Shown here: one piece after another, positions 1 to 8,585 of the stretch
Layout of the letters: each line of letters opens with the position of its first letter
Position numbering within the stretch: the first letter of the stretch is position 1
Source: Natronobacterium texcoconense
Lineage (GTDB): Archaea > Halobacteriota > Halobacteria > Halobacteriales > Natrialbaceae
Assembly: GCF_900104065.1 (NCBI RefSeq)
Contig: NZ_FNLC01000003.1
Location: 372,001-436,000, forward strand
Length of the DNA: 64,000 nt
Direction of reading: 5' to 3'
The notes under the pieces: generated by a model
Database searches by the model: none
Told to the model about the DNA's origin: nothing
What the model saw: only the letters and a program-made list of their open reading frames with translations
Made by a program: the position numbers and the translations under genes

Positions 1-1
1 C

Positions 2-358
2 AACATGTTGCTCTATAGCTCGGCGCTCGCCGCGATCGATCCGTCGTTGATCGAGTCGGCGAAAGTCGATGGTGCGGGTCCGTACCGCCGGTTCAGGGAC
101 ATCATCTGGCCGCTGGTCAAACCCGTGACTGCGGTCGTCGTCATCATGGGCATCATCTGGGTGCTCCGGGTGTTCGACATCGTCTACGCCGCTGGCGGCT
201 CCGCCGGCGGCCCGAACCACGTCTACTCCGTGCTCGGCATCGAGGTGTACCGGGCCGCGTTCGAACCGCCGATCGACTACGGGAAGGCGATGGTGGTGGC
301 GCTCGTCCAGCTCGTGATCGTCGCCCCACTCGCCGCCTACATCGCCCGCATGGGCTGA
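2..358 (+). CDS. Carbohydrate ABC transporter permease, MalF-like (5' truncated)
   Basis: This is the C-terminal part of an inner-membrane permease; the reading frame is open to the left window edge, so the true start lies outside. It contains the cytoplasmic EAA loop that docks the ATPase (ESAKVDGAGPYRRF, then IIWPLVKP), followed by two hydrophobic segments. The family imports sugars or related polyols. It ends 6 bases before the next permease gene, so the two are almost certainly co-transcribed and form a heterodimeric channel. The substrate cannot be read from the sequence. Confidence 0.9.
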   Translation, partial: NMLLYSSALAAIDPSLIESAKVDGAGPYRRFRDIIWPLVKPVTAVVVIMGIIWVLRVFDIVYAAGGSAGGPNHVYSVLGIEVYRAAFEPPIDYGKAMVVALVQLVIVAPLAAYIARMG

Positions 359-364
359 TCCGAC

Positions 365-1336
365 ATGAGTGAAGACGACTTCGAACCGACGCAACCGGGC
401 ACCGATTCCGAACAGGCGGCCGACGGACGAGGCTATCTCTCCGTCGAGGAGGTCCCAGACACCGCACCCGCGAGGGAACTCGACTGGCCGACGCGGATCG
501 CAAACGCCACGCCGTCGCTGCCGCGACTGCTCAAGTACGCCGTCGCCATCGCAGTCGCGGTCCTCTGGATCGTCCCGTTTCTCGGACTCTTTATGGCCTC
601 GCTGCGACCGCTCAGCGAGATCATCCAGGGCTGGTGGCACGTAGAGGGGATGACGCTCACCCTCGAGAACTACCGCCAGGCCTGGGACTACCAGACGGCA
701 CCGATGGGACGAGCGTTGCTCAACACCTTCATCGTTACCGTCCCCTCCGTGCTCGTGGTGATGCTTCTGGGAGCGATGGCGGCCTACCCCTTCGCCCGCT
801 TCGAGTTCCCGCTGAAGACGACGCTGTTCTTCCTGATCCTGCTGGTGATGGCCGCGCCGCCGGAACTGGTCGCGATGGGCAACTACAACACGCTGCGGGA
901 GGTGGGCCTGTTCGACACCTACATGGGGCTGATACTGGTCCACATCGGCTGGGGGCTGGGATGGGTCGTGCTTTTCCTGCGGAACTACCTGCTTGGCATT
1001 CCGGAGGAACTCGAGGAAGCCGCACGGATCGACGGCGCGTCTCGGTTCCAGATCTTCCGGACGATCATTCTGCCGCTGTCGGCCCCTGCACTGGTCTCGG
1101 TCGCCGTCATCCAGTTCACCTGGGTCTGGAACGCCTTCTTCTTCCCGCTCGTGTTCATGCGTTCGCCGGAACTCTATCTCGCGCCGCAGGTGCTGCCGCT
1201 AATGAGGGGGCGCATTCAGGTCGAATGGGGGCTCGTCGCCGCCGGATCGGTGCTGACGATGATCGTCCCCATCGTGTTGTTCCTGATGCTCGAGCGGTAC
1301 TACAAGCAGGGGATGGTCGCCGCCGTCACGGACTGA
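365..1336 (+). CDS. Carbohydrate ABC transporter permease, MalG-like
   Basis: This 323-residue membrane protein starts with a 60-residue acidic cytoplasmic extension, then shows about six transmembrane segments. The EAA loop is visible as EELEEAARIDGASRFQIF followed by IILPLSAP. It ends in a short cytoplasmic tail (YYKQGMVAAVTD) typical of MalG-type permeases. It directly follows the MalF-like gene and is the second half of the import channel. The long Glu/Asp/Pro-rich N-terminus is a haloarchaeal embellishment. The start ATG is the first in frame after the upstream stop. No ATPase gene is present in the window, so it probably lies upstream or elsewhere. Confidence 0.92.
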   Translation: MSEDDFEPTQPGTDSEQAADGRGYLSVEEVPDTAPARELDWPTRIANATPSLPRLLKYAVAIAVAVLWIVPFLGLFMASLRPLSEIIQGWWHVEGMTLTLENYRQAWDYQTAPMGRALLNTFIVTVPSVLVVMLLGAMAAYPFARFEFPLKTTLFFLILLVMAAPPELVAMGNYNTLREVGLFDTYMGLILVHIGWGLGWVVLFLRNYLLGIPEELEEAARIDGASRFQIFRTIILPLSAPALVSVAVIQFTWVWNAFFFPLVFMRSPELYLAPQVLPLMRGRIQVEWGLVAAGSVLTMIVPIVLFLMLERYYKQGMVAAVTD

Positions 1337-1371
1337 CTTCGACGGTGACGACCGTTCTCTTTCGGCGATGA

Positions 1372-1674
1372 TCACAGCGGCATCAGGTCCGCCCTCGTCG
1401 CGACGACCGTCAGCCCGATCACGAGGAGGTTCGCGACGAAGAACGGCTTCGAGGAGTTCCAGGCGAAGTAGAGCATCGTCGCGAGCGGGAGCGCCGCGAT
1501 CATCGCCGGCCAGAACCCACGAATCGCTAACGTCGCGAGAAACGCCGTCGTGAACACGTACAGCACGTCGACCGCGGTGGCGCTGGCGTTGCGCCGCCGG
1601 AACTCCTCGCCGACGAGGACCAGCGAGTCGACGACCCCGCTGCGGTCACTGTCGCTGCCGCGACTCCCGCTCAC
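1372..1674 (-). CDS. Small membrane protein of unknown function
   Basis: This is a 100-residue protein with a polar N-terminus (about 35 residues) and two to three hydrophobic segments (residues about 38-55, 57-70 and 76-92). I do not recognise a family. It starts with GTG only one base after the stop codon of the substrate-binding protein gene, so it is very likely translated from the same mRNA. It may be an accessory membrane component of the transporter, but nothing in the sequence proves this. It converges on the permease gene, 35 bases apart. Confidence 0.7.
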   Translation of the reverse strand: MSGSRGSDSDRSGVVDSLVLVGEEFRRRNASATAVDVLYVFTTAFLATLAIRGFWPAMIAALPLATMLYFAWNSSKPFFVANLLVIGLTVVATRADLMPL

Positions 1675-1675
1675 G

Positions 1676-2938
1676 TTACAGCCCTGGCTCGCCTTCGACG
1701 GTTTCCTGCAGGACGTCGTCGAGTCCCTGGACGAGGCTCTCGACGTCCTGATCCGGCTGTGCCCAGAGGCCGGTCAACGTCGCCCAGAACTCCGACTGGA
1801 ACGGATCGCCGAGCGTGTCGTCGAGGTCGGGGACGAGGTCCACTTCTTCGGCGTGTTCGGCGAGGTCACCCATGATCTCCACCTCGTAGGCCTCCTCGGG
1901 GACGTCGGCGTTCGAGGCGATGAAACCGCCCCGCTCTGCCCAGACCTGCTGGCCGTCCGCGGAGACGAACTCCGCGACGGCCGTCCGTGCCTCCTCGACG
2001 TTCTCGGAGTACTCCGGCACGGTAAGCCAGTTTTCGGCAGCGACCATCGCCTCCGTTCCGGGGAGCATGAAGTAGTCGAGGTCGTCCGGATCCTCGATCG
2101 CCTCGAACGCCGGGGTCCACGACCCCATGAAGTAAAGCGGTGTCTCGTTCTCCCAGAAGAACTCGTACTGGACGCCGAAGTCCCGGACTTCGCTGAAGTA
2201 GCCCGCCTCGAGGAGGTCCTGGACCTCTTCGAACGCGGTGACGACGCGGTCGTCCGTAAACTCGGCGTCGCCCTCGACGAGGTTTCGCTGGAGTTCGGCA
2301 CCGTCGTCCTGCCGGAGGATAAAGGCCTCCGTCACGTCGCTCAGCGGCCAGCCGTCGCCGTTACCCGAGGCGAGCGGTGCCTCGACGCCCTCGATCCCGT
2401 CGATCTCCGAGAGCAGTTCCTCGAACTCCGCGTAGTCCTCGGGCTCCTCGAGGTCGTTGTCCTCGAAGAACGACTCCCGATACCAGAAGCCGGGCTTCAG
2501 GTCCATCGCGAACGGGGCCGCGTAGGCCTCCCCGTCGGCGGTCACGAAGTCCGGATCGGGGGTGAACTCCTCGTCGTCCCAGATGTCGTCGAGCGAGGTC
2601 AGATGGCCCCGCTCGCCGTCCGCCTGGACTCGCGCTGGCGACGGCATGACGACGATGTCTGCGGTCGCGACGCCCGCCTCGTAGTCCATCAGGGTTCCAG
2701 TCAGAATGGCCTCGGTATCCCGTGGTTCGTACGAAATATCGATACCCGTCTCGTCCTCGACGTGGTCGACGACGGCGAGGAAGTCCTCCTCTTCTCCACC
2801 GGTCCAGACCGCGGTTACGGTGACCTCGTCCTGTGCGGCCGCCGTTCCGACGGCACCGACGCCCGCGAGTCCGACCGCTCCAGCACCCATTCCTCGTAGT
2901 ACAGTACGCCGATCGACCAGCCTGTTGCGCTCGCCCAT
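1676..2938 (-). CDS. Extracellular substrate-binding protein of a sugar-type ABC transporter
   Basis: This 420-residue secreted protein captures substrate for the permeases encoded convergently beside it. The start at 2938 was chosen because it gives a normal twin-arginine signal (VDRRTVLRGMGAGAV) followed by a hydrophobic stretch and AAAQ cleavage site; an in-frame upstream start at 3019 would add 27 unlikely residues. The mature part has the family-1 solute-binding layout, with features such as YAAPFAMDLKPGFWYR and the FMGSWTPAFEAI substrate-lid region. An AT-rich tract at about 2955-2985 fits a promoter. The ligand is unknown; the family binds mono- and oligosaccharides. Confidence 0.88.
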   Translation of the reverse strand: MGERNRLVDRRTVLRGMGAGAVGLAGVGAVGTAAAQDEVTVTAVWTGGEEEDFLAVVDHVEDETGIDISYEPRDTEAILTGTLMDYEAGVATADIVVMPSPARVQADGERGHLTSLDDIWDDEEFTPDPDFVTADGEAYAAPFAMDLKPGFWYRESFFEDNDLEEPEDYAEFEELLSEIDGIEGVEAPLASGNGDGWPLSDVTEAFILRQDDGAELQRNLVEGDAEFTDDRVVTAFEEVQDLLEAGYFSEVRDFGVQYEFFWENETPLYFMGSWTPAFEAIEDPDDLDYFMLPGTEAMVAAENWLTVPEYSENVEEARTAVAEFVSADGQQVWAERGGFIASNADVPEEAYEVEIMGDLAEHAEEVDLVPDLDDTLGDPFQSEFWATLTGLWAQPDQDVESLVQGLDDVLQETVEGEPGL

Positions 2939-3108
2939 ACCGAACGCTATCCCCGAACACAAACTTAATGATTTTTTCACATACCCATGTAATGGCAACG
3001 TCGGCGAGAGTCCGTTCACCGAATAGATCGCCGACCCTACTGACAGAAATCAGACCGTAATCGTCAGAAGGACGTGTGAAAATCGAGTTCGGGATAGTCG
3101 CCGACGCC

Positions 3109-3432
3109 TCAGCGCCAGCGCTCGAGCAACCGGGCCAGCAAACCAGCGGTCTCGTCCTCGGTCTCGTCGGTTCGTTCCTCGAGGATCCGCTCGTACTGGG
3201 TAACGATCTCCGCTCGCTGGTGCTCGCGCGTCTCGAGTGCGCGCTCGAGGGCCGTCACGCGGGCCTGCAGTTTCGTTCGTTCGATCCGGGAGTGGAGCTC
3301 GGCGTCGGTTCGTGTGGGAGTCTCGTCGGCTGGCTGGAACTCGAGTTCGACGTCGGTACTCGGTTCCGGCCCGGCGCTCGACTCGCGGGGGCGGTTCTCG
3401 CTGGGGGATGGGGGTCGCTGCTCGGCGGACAT
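3109..3432 (-). CDS. Hypothetical acidic coiled-coil protein
   Basis: This 107-residue protein has a disordered, Pro/Ser/Glu-rich N-terminal half and a C-terminal half (residues about 48-107) rich in Arg/Glu/Leu heptads (ARVTALERALETREHQRAEI), predicting a coiled coil. I do not recognise a family. It sits between the ABC binding-protein gene and threonine synthase with its own spacing of more than 130 bases on both sides. Codon use looks like neighbouring genes, unlike the overlapping frames, which are Arg-rich shadows. Confidence 0.6.
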   Translation of the reverse strand: MSAEQRPPSPSENRPRESSAGPEPSTDVELEFQPADETPTRTDAELHSRIERTKLQARVTALERALETREHQRAEIVTQYERILEERTDETEDETAGLLARLLERWR

Positions 3433-3572
3433 GGGCCACTTCTCCGATACAGTACGTTCCGGGAAAAGATTCAGTCAGTCGGCCGTCAGACGCGTCCGAC
3501 GCCGGTCGTGCGCTCGTCACGCACCGTTCGGGCGGGTGTTAGTTCTGCAGGTGCTCGAGAACGCCGTCGGAT

Positions 3573-4850
3573 CTATCGAGCCGACGAACTCTCACTCGCA
3601 AGGCTCGCGAGAACCCCTTCCGTCTCCGCCGGCACCGGCTCCGGATCCGCGCCAGCGGCCGCCGCCGCGTCGGGATCTTTGAGCAGGTGACCGGTCGTCA
3701 GGCAGGCGACGTGCTCGTCGTCGTCGACGATACCTTCCGCCCGCAGTTTCCGCAGGCCCGCGACCGAAGCGGCGGAGGCCGGCTCGACGCCGACGCCCTC
3801 GCTCGCGAGGTCGCGCTGGGCCTCCGTAATCTCCTCGTCGCTCACCGCGATTGCGGTGCCGCCGGTTTCGCGGATGCCCGGCAGCGCCTTCGGCGCGTTG
3901 ACTGGGTTGCCGATCCGGATCGCCGTCGCACGAGTCTCGACGTCGTCCCAGCGCCGGACTTCGTCCGCGCCGTTCTCGATCGCCTCGACCATCGGTGCGG
4001 CACCCTCGGCCTGGACGCCGGTCAGTTTCGGGACCTCGTCTTCCGCGAGTTCGCCCGCCTGCACGAGTTCGCGGAACGCCTTGTACAGCGCCGCAGTGTT
4101 GCCCGCGTTGCCGACCGGGAGGACGATCCGATCCGGGACCGTGCCGTAGTCGGCGAGGAATCCCTCGAGGATCTCGAGGCCGATCGTCTTCTGGCCCTCG
4201 AGGCGGAAGGGATTGAGAGAGTTGAGGAGGTAGGCTTCACCCTTCGCGGCGAGTTCCTGGACGATGTCCAGGCAAGCGTCGAAGTTGCCGTCGACCTCGA
4301 GAATGCGCGCCCCGTGGAGACTCGCCTGGGCGACCTTGCCCGCGGCGACCTTCCCTGCGGGCAGCAGGACGAGCGTCTCCATCCCACCGCGGGAACCGTA
4401 GGCCGCGAGTGCGGCGCTCGTGTTTCCAGTCGAAGCGCAAGCGAGTCGACCGACGCCGAGTTCCTTCGCGACCGCGACGCCGATGGTCATCCCGCGATCC
4501 TTGAACGACCCCGTCGGGTTCATCCCCTCGTGTTTGATTCGCAGGGCCTCGACACCGATATCGTCCTCGAGCCGTGGCACCTCGTACAGCGGCGTCGCCC
4601 CCTCCTGGGTGGTGACGCCTTCCTCGAGCGGCAAGGCCTCGGCGTAGCGCCAGACGCCCTGGCCCTCGAAGTCGTCGAAGGTCGGGAGGTCGGCGTAGCG
4701 GACCTCGAGCAATCCGTCACACTCGTCGCAGGTGTAGCGAACGTCCTCGAAGGGAGCGAACGTCTCGCCGCAGGCGATGCACTCGAGCCAGACGCCGTCG
4801 TCGGCGATGGCGGGCGCGGCCGGTTGTTCGGCCGAGAGACTGAGACTCAT
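3573..4850 (-). CDS. thrC: Threonine synthase
   Basis: This 425-residue PLP enzyme converts O-phosphohomoserine to threonine in the cytoplasm. The N-terminus carries a zinc-ribbon-like knuckle (CIACGETF, then CDECDG) seen in archaeal threonine synthases. The PLP lysine lies in NPTGSFKDRG, with STGNTSAALAAYG and the glycine-rich phosphate loop LPVGNAGN downstream. The start at 4850 gives MSLSLSAEQP; the 21-residue upstream extension is Arg/Ser-rich and unlike coding sequence. Its first 60 codons are partly duplicated at 8293-8458. It is transcribed divergently from the lipoprotein gene at 4979. Confidence 0.95.
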   Translation of the reverse strand: MSLSLSAEQPAAPAIADDGVWLECIACGETFAPFEDVRYTCDECDGLLEVRYADLPTFDDFEGQGVWRYAEALPLEEGVTTQEGATPLYEVPRLEDDIGVEALRIKHEGMNPTGSFKDRGMTIGVAVAKELGVGRLACASTGNTSAALAAYGSRGGMETLVLLPAGKVAAGKVAQASLHGARILEVDGNFDACLDIVQELAAKGEAYLLNSLNPFRLEGQKTIGLEILEGFLADYGTVPDRIVLPVGNAGNTAALYKAFRELVQAGELAEDEVPKLTGVQAEGAAPMVEAIENGADEVRRWDDVETRATAIRIGNPVNAPKALPGIRETGGTAIAVSDEEITEAQRDLASEGVGVEPASAASVAGLRKLRAEGIVDDDEHVACLTTGHLLKDPDAAAAAGADPEPVPAETEGVLASLASESSSAR

Positions 4851-4944
4851 TGTCGACCGAGAGGAAAGCGAGGGGGAAAAGCGCGTGGGTTGTGGCCGAT
4901 TTCCGCTATCCACGAATTCGGAGACTCGAACTCGAGACGCACAG

Positions 4945-4957
4945 AAAACATTTATCT
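4945..4957 (+). promoter_or_regulatory. TATA-like box of lipoprotein gene copy 1
   Basis: The run AACATTTATC lies about 28 nt before the ATG at 4979, the spacing expected for a haloarchaeal leaderless transcript. The same box is preserved in the second copy before 8586. Confidence 0.55.
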
Positions 4958-4978
4958 TCCAATACTTCAGGTGTGCGT

Positions 4979-5527
4979 ATGGATCGCCGGTCTCTGCTCG
5001 GAACCTGTACTGCTGGTACGATGGGTGCCCTCGCTGGCTGTCTCGGGACGATTCTCACGTCGGAGACGGCGACGTCGGAACTCGATACCGACGACGTGGA
5101 CGAAGAGCGAAGCGCGTCCGGCTATCACGGCTGGTTCGACATCGACCACGACGAGGCGACCGCCGTAAGCGCAGCGGAAATCGGCGACGGTCCGGGGACA
5201 CACCACGTCTACCTCTTCGTCGCGAGCGATAATCCGGTCCCAGTCGAGATCGACGTCGTCGTCGACTCCGACTCGCTCCTGGGCGGATCGTCCGAGACAA
5301 TTCGGTCCGAATCGGTCGACCTCGAGATCGGACGGTACGTCTACTACCACTTCACGGTCGAGGCGGCGTACTGGCTGGACGTTTCGCTCGAGGGGCACGA
5401 CCTCGAGTTAGAGATAGAGAAAGACCACATCGAGGCGTCCGGCGGCAGCTACATGCGCGGCTCGAACCAGGCGTTTTGCGTCTGGCCGGACGGAGAGGTC
5501 GAGGAGGTCGGCGGGATCGACGACTGA
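4979..5527 (+). CDS. Putative lipoprotein, copy 1 of a duplicated pair
   Basis: This 182-residue protein begins with MDRRSLLGTC, a twin-arginine hydrophobic signal and a lipobox LAGC, so it is probably exported by Tat and anchored by lipid. The mature part is acidic and predicted to be beta-rich (alternating VEIDVVVDSDSLL, YVYYHFTVEAAYWLDVSL), like haloarchaeal surface lipoproteins of unknown role. The start at 4979 is supported by the signal peptide and by a TATA-like box 28 nt upstream. It is nearly identical to the protein at 8586-9134: I see only three substitutions, all near residues 60-75. No function can be assigned. Confidence 0.8.
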   Translation: MDRRSLLGTCTAGTMGALAGCLGTILTSETATSELDTDDVDEERSASGYHGWFDIDHDEATAVSAAEIGDGPGTHHVYLFVASDNPVPVEIDVVVDSDSLLGGSSETIRSESVDLEIGRYVYYHFTVEAAYWLDVSLEGHDLELEIEKDHIEASGGSYMRGSNQAFCVWPDGEVEEVGGIDD

Positions 5528-5593
5528 CTGGCTACTGTTTCTGCGGGACTCGAGTGTAGGTCTGTGGGGGCTGTCACAGAAGACGGTTCCCGC

Positions 5594-7072
5594 TCACGCC
5601 ATCACGTGTTCGGCGGCGATCTCGCTCCCGATGATGCACGCGACGGTGCCGAGGCCGGGCCACGTCGTATCGCCGGCGAGATAGAATCCGTCGATCCCGA
5701 TGTCCTGTGGGACGGCGTTCTGGTTGGTATTCCGCATCGTCTGTCGATAGCCACCGACGGCTCCGCGAGGGCGGTTCGTGAACGACTCGTACGTGACTGG
5801 GGTTCCGACCTCACAGACGGCCGGATCCGAGGCGAGGTCGGGATAGACGGTGCGAGCGATCTCGATAAGCCGATCTCGCATCTCGTTCTTGCGTTGCTCG
5901 TACGATTCCGGCGTGAGATCCTGCCAGGGCTCGACGTCGCAGTGTGTCGAGAGCATCACCGCACGGTATCCTTCCGGTGCGGAGACGGTATCACCGGGTG
6001 CTGAGACGGTGATGAACATGTTGTTGCCGTCGCCCAGGGGTTCGTCGTACGCTGGAAGGACCTGGTGATGCGTGATCTCGTGATCGTCCACCTCGTGCTC
6101 CGGGACGCCGAGGAACACGACCACGGACCCGCCCTCGTGGGCCTCCATCATCGAGATGTGCCGGTCCAATCTGGTTCCGACGATCGATGGAGCGATCTGC
6201 TTCGTGAGATTGATCGGGAGGCTACTGACGACCTGTTCAGCACGGTAGTCGTTTCGATCCGTTCGAACGTGGAACCTGCCCTCGGTGCCCGTAATTTCGG
6301 TAACAGTCGTGCCGTTCATCACCGTGCCGCCGAGGTCCTCGTAGTGGTCTTCGAACGCCTGCCAGAAGCCGTACATTCCGCCCGTTGCCCGACCGATGCC
6401 AGCACGCCGGATCGTACTGCCGAGAACCGCGTTGATCAACGGTGCCTCCTCGAGGGTCGTGTGGACCGTATCCTCGACGAGCATAGCGATCACGTGCCCG
6501 AGCGCCGTCTCGTCGTCGACGCCGTAGGCGCTCATCGCGTCGGCCATCGTCCACCGGAGATAGCGAAGCGACAGAAGATCCCCGATCTGCATCGCCCGCA
6601 GGTTTCTCACGAGGTCACCGGGCGTCTGGACGGGCAACTTCACGCCATCTCGAGTGATCCGCCAGTACGTCTCGGCGAGGTCGTCTATGAAGGCGTAGAA
6701 CGCGCGGTGTCGGTCGCTGTTCCCCAGTTTCTCTGCTCGTTCCTCTCGCCACTTCTCTCGATCGTGATACAGCGTCACGCGTCGGTCGGGTAACCAGACT
6801 TCGTACGCATCCTGTATCGTGATATCTGGCGGCTCGAGACCGATATCCGCCAATAACTGTCCGCCGACGCCTCCGGGACGGAAATCGACGAGCGTCGTCG
6901 CACCCACGTCGAACGAGAACCCGTCGGTCCGGTAATAGCCTGCACAGCCACCGACGTGGTCGTGTTGCTCGAGGACGACGGTCTCGAGTCCAGCGGCCTG
7001 TAACCGTGCCGCGGTGCTCATTCCTGCGATGCCGCCGCCGACGACTGCGACCTCGGTAGAACGGAGGGACAT
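5594..7072 (-). CDS. FAD-dependent phytoene desaturase / carotenoid oxidoreductase family protein
   Basis: This 492-residue protein has an N-terminal FAD-binding dinucleotide fold (VAVVGGGIAGMSTAARL, then acidic Glu ending strand 2 in VVLEQHDHVGG) and the C-terminal FAD motif of the CrtI family (GIDGFYLAGDTTWPGLG). This family desaturates, saturates or isomerises carotenoids and related isoprenoids. I cannot tell which step it performs; no other carotenoid gene is in the window. It lies between two direct repeats (4667-5548 and 8293-9155), with two membrane-protein genes upstream on the same strand. A TATA-like tract lies at about 7105-7115. Confidence 0.88.
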   Translation of the reverse strand: MSLRSTEVAVVGGGIAGMSTAARLQAAGLETVVLEQHDHVGGCAGYYRTDGFSFDVGATTLVDFRPGGVGGQLLADIGLEPPDITIQDAYEVWLPDRRVTLYHDREKWREERAEKLGNSDRHRAFYAFIDDLAETYWRITRDGVKLPVQTPGDLVRNLRAMQIGDLLSLRYLRWTMADAMSAYGVDDETALGHVIAMLVEDTVHTTLEEAPLINAVLGSTIRRAGIGRATGGMYGFWQAFEDHYEDLGGTVMNGTTVTEITGTEGRFHVRTDRNDYRAEQVVSSLPINLTKQIAPSIVGTRLDRHISMMEAHEGGSVVVFLGVPEHEVDDHEITHHQVLPAYDEPLGDGNNMFITVSAPGDTVSAPEGYRAVMLSTHCDVEPWQDLTPESYEQRKNEMRDRLIEIARTVYPDLASDPAVCEVGTPVTYESFTNRPRGAVGGYRQTMRNTNQNAVPQDIGIDGFYLAGDTTWPGLGTVACIIGSEIAAEHVMA

Positions 7073-7156
7073 AACTGCCGTACGTTCATTATTGGTTACT
7101 ATACTATCAAGTTTGGGCGCTACAGCCTCAGCGCAGACGCCATCGCCCGACTGCTT

Positions 7157-7375
7157 TCACGAGCGATACTGTAGTGACAGCCCCCAGATCAGCAGTCCTG
7201 CTCCGCCGACGAGATAGACGACACCGGGAATACTGTACGCGATAGTGTCCGTCAACCGACCGACGCCGTATCCGACGAGAACGAGTCCGAGACAGAGGAG
7301 GAGAACACTCTCTATTCGACTGTGTCCTGTGCTCGAGTCGTGGGGGCCATACGCCACCGGAGCACACCAGAACAT
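7157..7375 (-). CDS. Small two-helix membrane protein, hypothetical
   Basis: This 72-residue protein has two hydrophobic helices (roughly residues 22-40 and 47-66) with a short polar loop, and no motif I recognise. I chose the ATG at 7375; a start at 7453 would overlap the end of the neighbouring membrane-protein gene and adds Cys/Arg-rich residues unlike haloarchaeal proteins. It is on the same strand as, and upstream of, the FAD enzyme gene. Confidence 0.5.
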   Translation of the reverse strand: MFWCAPVAYGPHDSSTGHSRIESVLLLCLGLVLVGYGVGRLTDTIAYSIPGVVYLVGGAGLLIWGLSLQYRS

Positions 7376-7407
7376 ATAGTCCTTCACACACTTTGGCCAC
7401 CGGACCT

Positions 7408-7998
7408 CTACCTGCGGAATACGTAGTATAGCACCGCACAGACGCCGCCCCACCAGGTTGCCATCATCAACGTCTGTTCCAGGGTCGTTTCTCGCCCCGG
7501 TGGATCGCCGGCCAGCATCCGGAACGACGTGAGCACGGCCACGATGAAGACGAAGAGCGTGCCGGCTTTGGCCAGCGCCGCAGTATCTCTTCGAATCGTC
7601 GTGAGCACCCAGTTGCTGATCATCGCGCCTACCATCCCGACCAGTGCAGAGAGGCCAGCGACGAGTGCGTAGAAGAAGACGAGGAATGCGACTTGCACGC
7701 CGCTAAACCAGAGTGGCTGTGCCAGGCCGCTGATGAACGCGAGCGAATCGACGAACGGCCAGAATGCCGGAAGTATACCGACGAGTCCGGTCCGCGAACC
7801 GACCCGTCGTTCGTCGAGTTCGCGCCCGCTGGCGAGAACCCCGACGAGCAGTCCGGCGACAAACACGGGTTCGAACCCGTACGAGTACCCGTTCGACGAC
7901 TGCCAGTAGAGAGTCGCTGTGAACGGCGTCGAGGCGAGACCGACGAGGATCGCGTACCGCCACGCATCGTCGGACGCTATCTTCGGGAGGGCTTTCAT
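7408..7998 (-). CDS. Multi-pass membrane protein, hypothetical
   Basis: This 196-residue protein shows about five or six transmembrane segments (starting near residues 16, 41, 70, 98, 142 and 178) separated by short loops. The start at 7998 (MKALPKIASDDAWRY) is preferred over 8022 because it places a short polar tail before the first helix. It resembles haloarchaeal DUF5518-type membrane proteins in general layout, but I cannot confirm the family. It may form a transcription unit with the 72-residue membrane protein and the carotenoid-type oxidoreductase. Confidence 0.65.
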   Translation of the reverse strand: MKALPKIASDDAWRYAILVGLASTPFTATLYWQSSNGYSYGFEPVFVAGLLVGVLASGRELDERRVGSRTGLVGILPAFWPFVDSLAFISGLAQPLWFSGVQVAFLVFFYALVAGLSALVGMVGAMISNWVLTTIRRDTAALAKAGTLFVFIVAVLTSFRMLAGDPPGRETTLEQTLMMATWWGGVCAVLYYVFRR

Positions 7999-8106
7999 CG
8001 AAACGTGTTGTAGACACAACACTATAGGCTCATAAAACCGACTACACGATTCGACGCCAGTTTCGGAGCGACGTACGATGTTCTCGCCTTCGAGAAGGTA
8101 ATAGTG

Positions 8107-8291
8107 CTACTCGAGCAGCCAGCTCAACAACGCCTTCTGTGCGTGCAGTCGGTTCTCTGCCTGGTCGAAGACGATCGAGTGGTCGCTCTCGATGGCGTCG
8201 TCTGAGATTTCCTCACCCTGGTGTGCGGTGAGACGATGTGTCACCGAGGCGTCGGGTGCGTCGACCAAGACCGCCTCGTTCACCTGGTACC
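8107..8291 (-). pseudogene. Degraded 3' fragment of ornithine carbamoyltransferase (argF remnant)
   Basis: On the minus strand this stretch encodes about 60 residues matching the C-terminus of the intact ArgF at 10093-11004: the last 24 residues (IVFDQAENRLHAQKALLSW and the end) are identical. Upstream the match weakens, and the catalytic HCLPAHRG has become HRLTAHQG, so the fragment cannot be an active enzyme. There is no start of its own. It abuts a copy of the thrC 5' end. Confidence 0.85.
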
Positions 8292-8292
8292 C

Positions 8293-8458
8293 CCGAAGTC
8301 GTCGAAGGTGGGTGGATCGGTGCATTCGACCTCGAGCAGGCCGTTACACTCGTTTCAGGTGTAGCGAACGTCTCCCCGCAGGCGATGCACTCGAGCCAGA
8401 CGCCGTCGTCGGCGATGGCGGGTGCGGCCGGTTGTTCGGCCGAGAGACTGAGACTCAT
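8293..8458 (-). pseudogene. Truncated 5' fragment of threonine synthase (thrC remnant)
   Basis: The first 32 codons from the ATG at 8458 repeat those of thrC (MSLSLSAEQPAAPAI onward, including CIACGETF). A deletion of about 17 bases relative to thrC then shifts the frame, and the homology stops near 8293. The zinc knuckle and all PLP residues are missing or out of frame, so it is non-functional. It is part of the second copy of the direct repeat. Confidence 0.85.
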
Positions 8459-8585
8459 TGTCGACCGAGAGGCAATCGAGGGGGAAAGCGCGTGGATTGT
8501 GGCCGATTTCCGCTATCCACGAATTCGGAGACTCGAACTCGAGACGCACAGAAAACATTTATCTTCCAACACTTCAGGTGTGCGT

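Larger units (their letters stand above)
4667..5548. repeat. Direct repeat copy 1 (thrC 5' end plus lipoprotein gene)
   Basis: This segment of about 880 bases recurs in the same orientation at 8293-9155. It covers the first part of thrC, the divergent promoter region and the whole lipoprotein gene. The two copies of the lipoprotein gene differ by only a few bases, and similarity stops just after the lipoprotein stop codon (CTGCGGGA is the last shared run). The two copies flank the FAD-enzyme and membrane-protein genes at 5594-7998. Confidence 0.9.

Noticed and set aside
1550-2899. A 449-codon open frame opposite the substrate-binding protein gene
   Set aside because: It has no recognisable domain and its amino acids mirror the wobble pattern of the real gene, which has a Tat signal and a clear family fold.
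3687-5168. A 493-codon plus-strand frame over thrC
   Set aside because: It is antisense to a gene with all PLP and zinc motifs; the frame is open only because of high GC.
8213-8458. An 81-codon frame that starts like threonine synthase
   Set aside because: After 32 codons the frame is shifted by a deletion and the rest is not protein-like, so it is recorded as a pseudogene.
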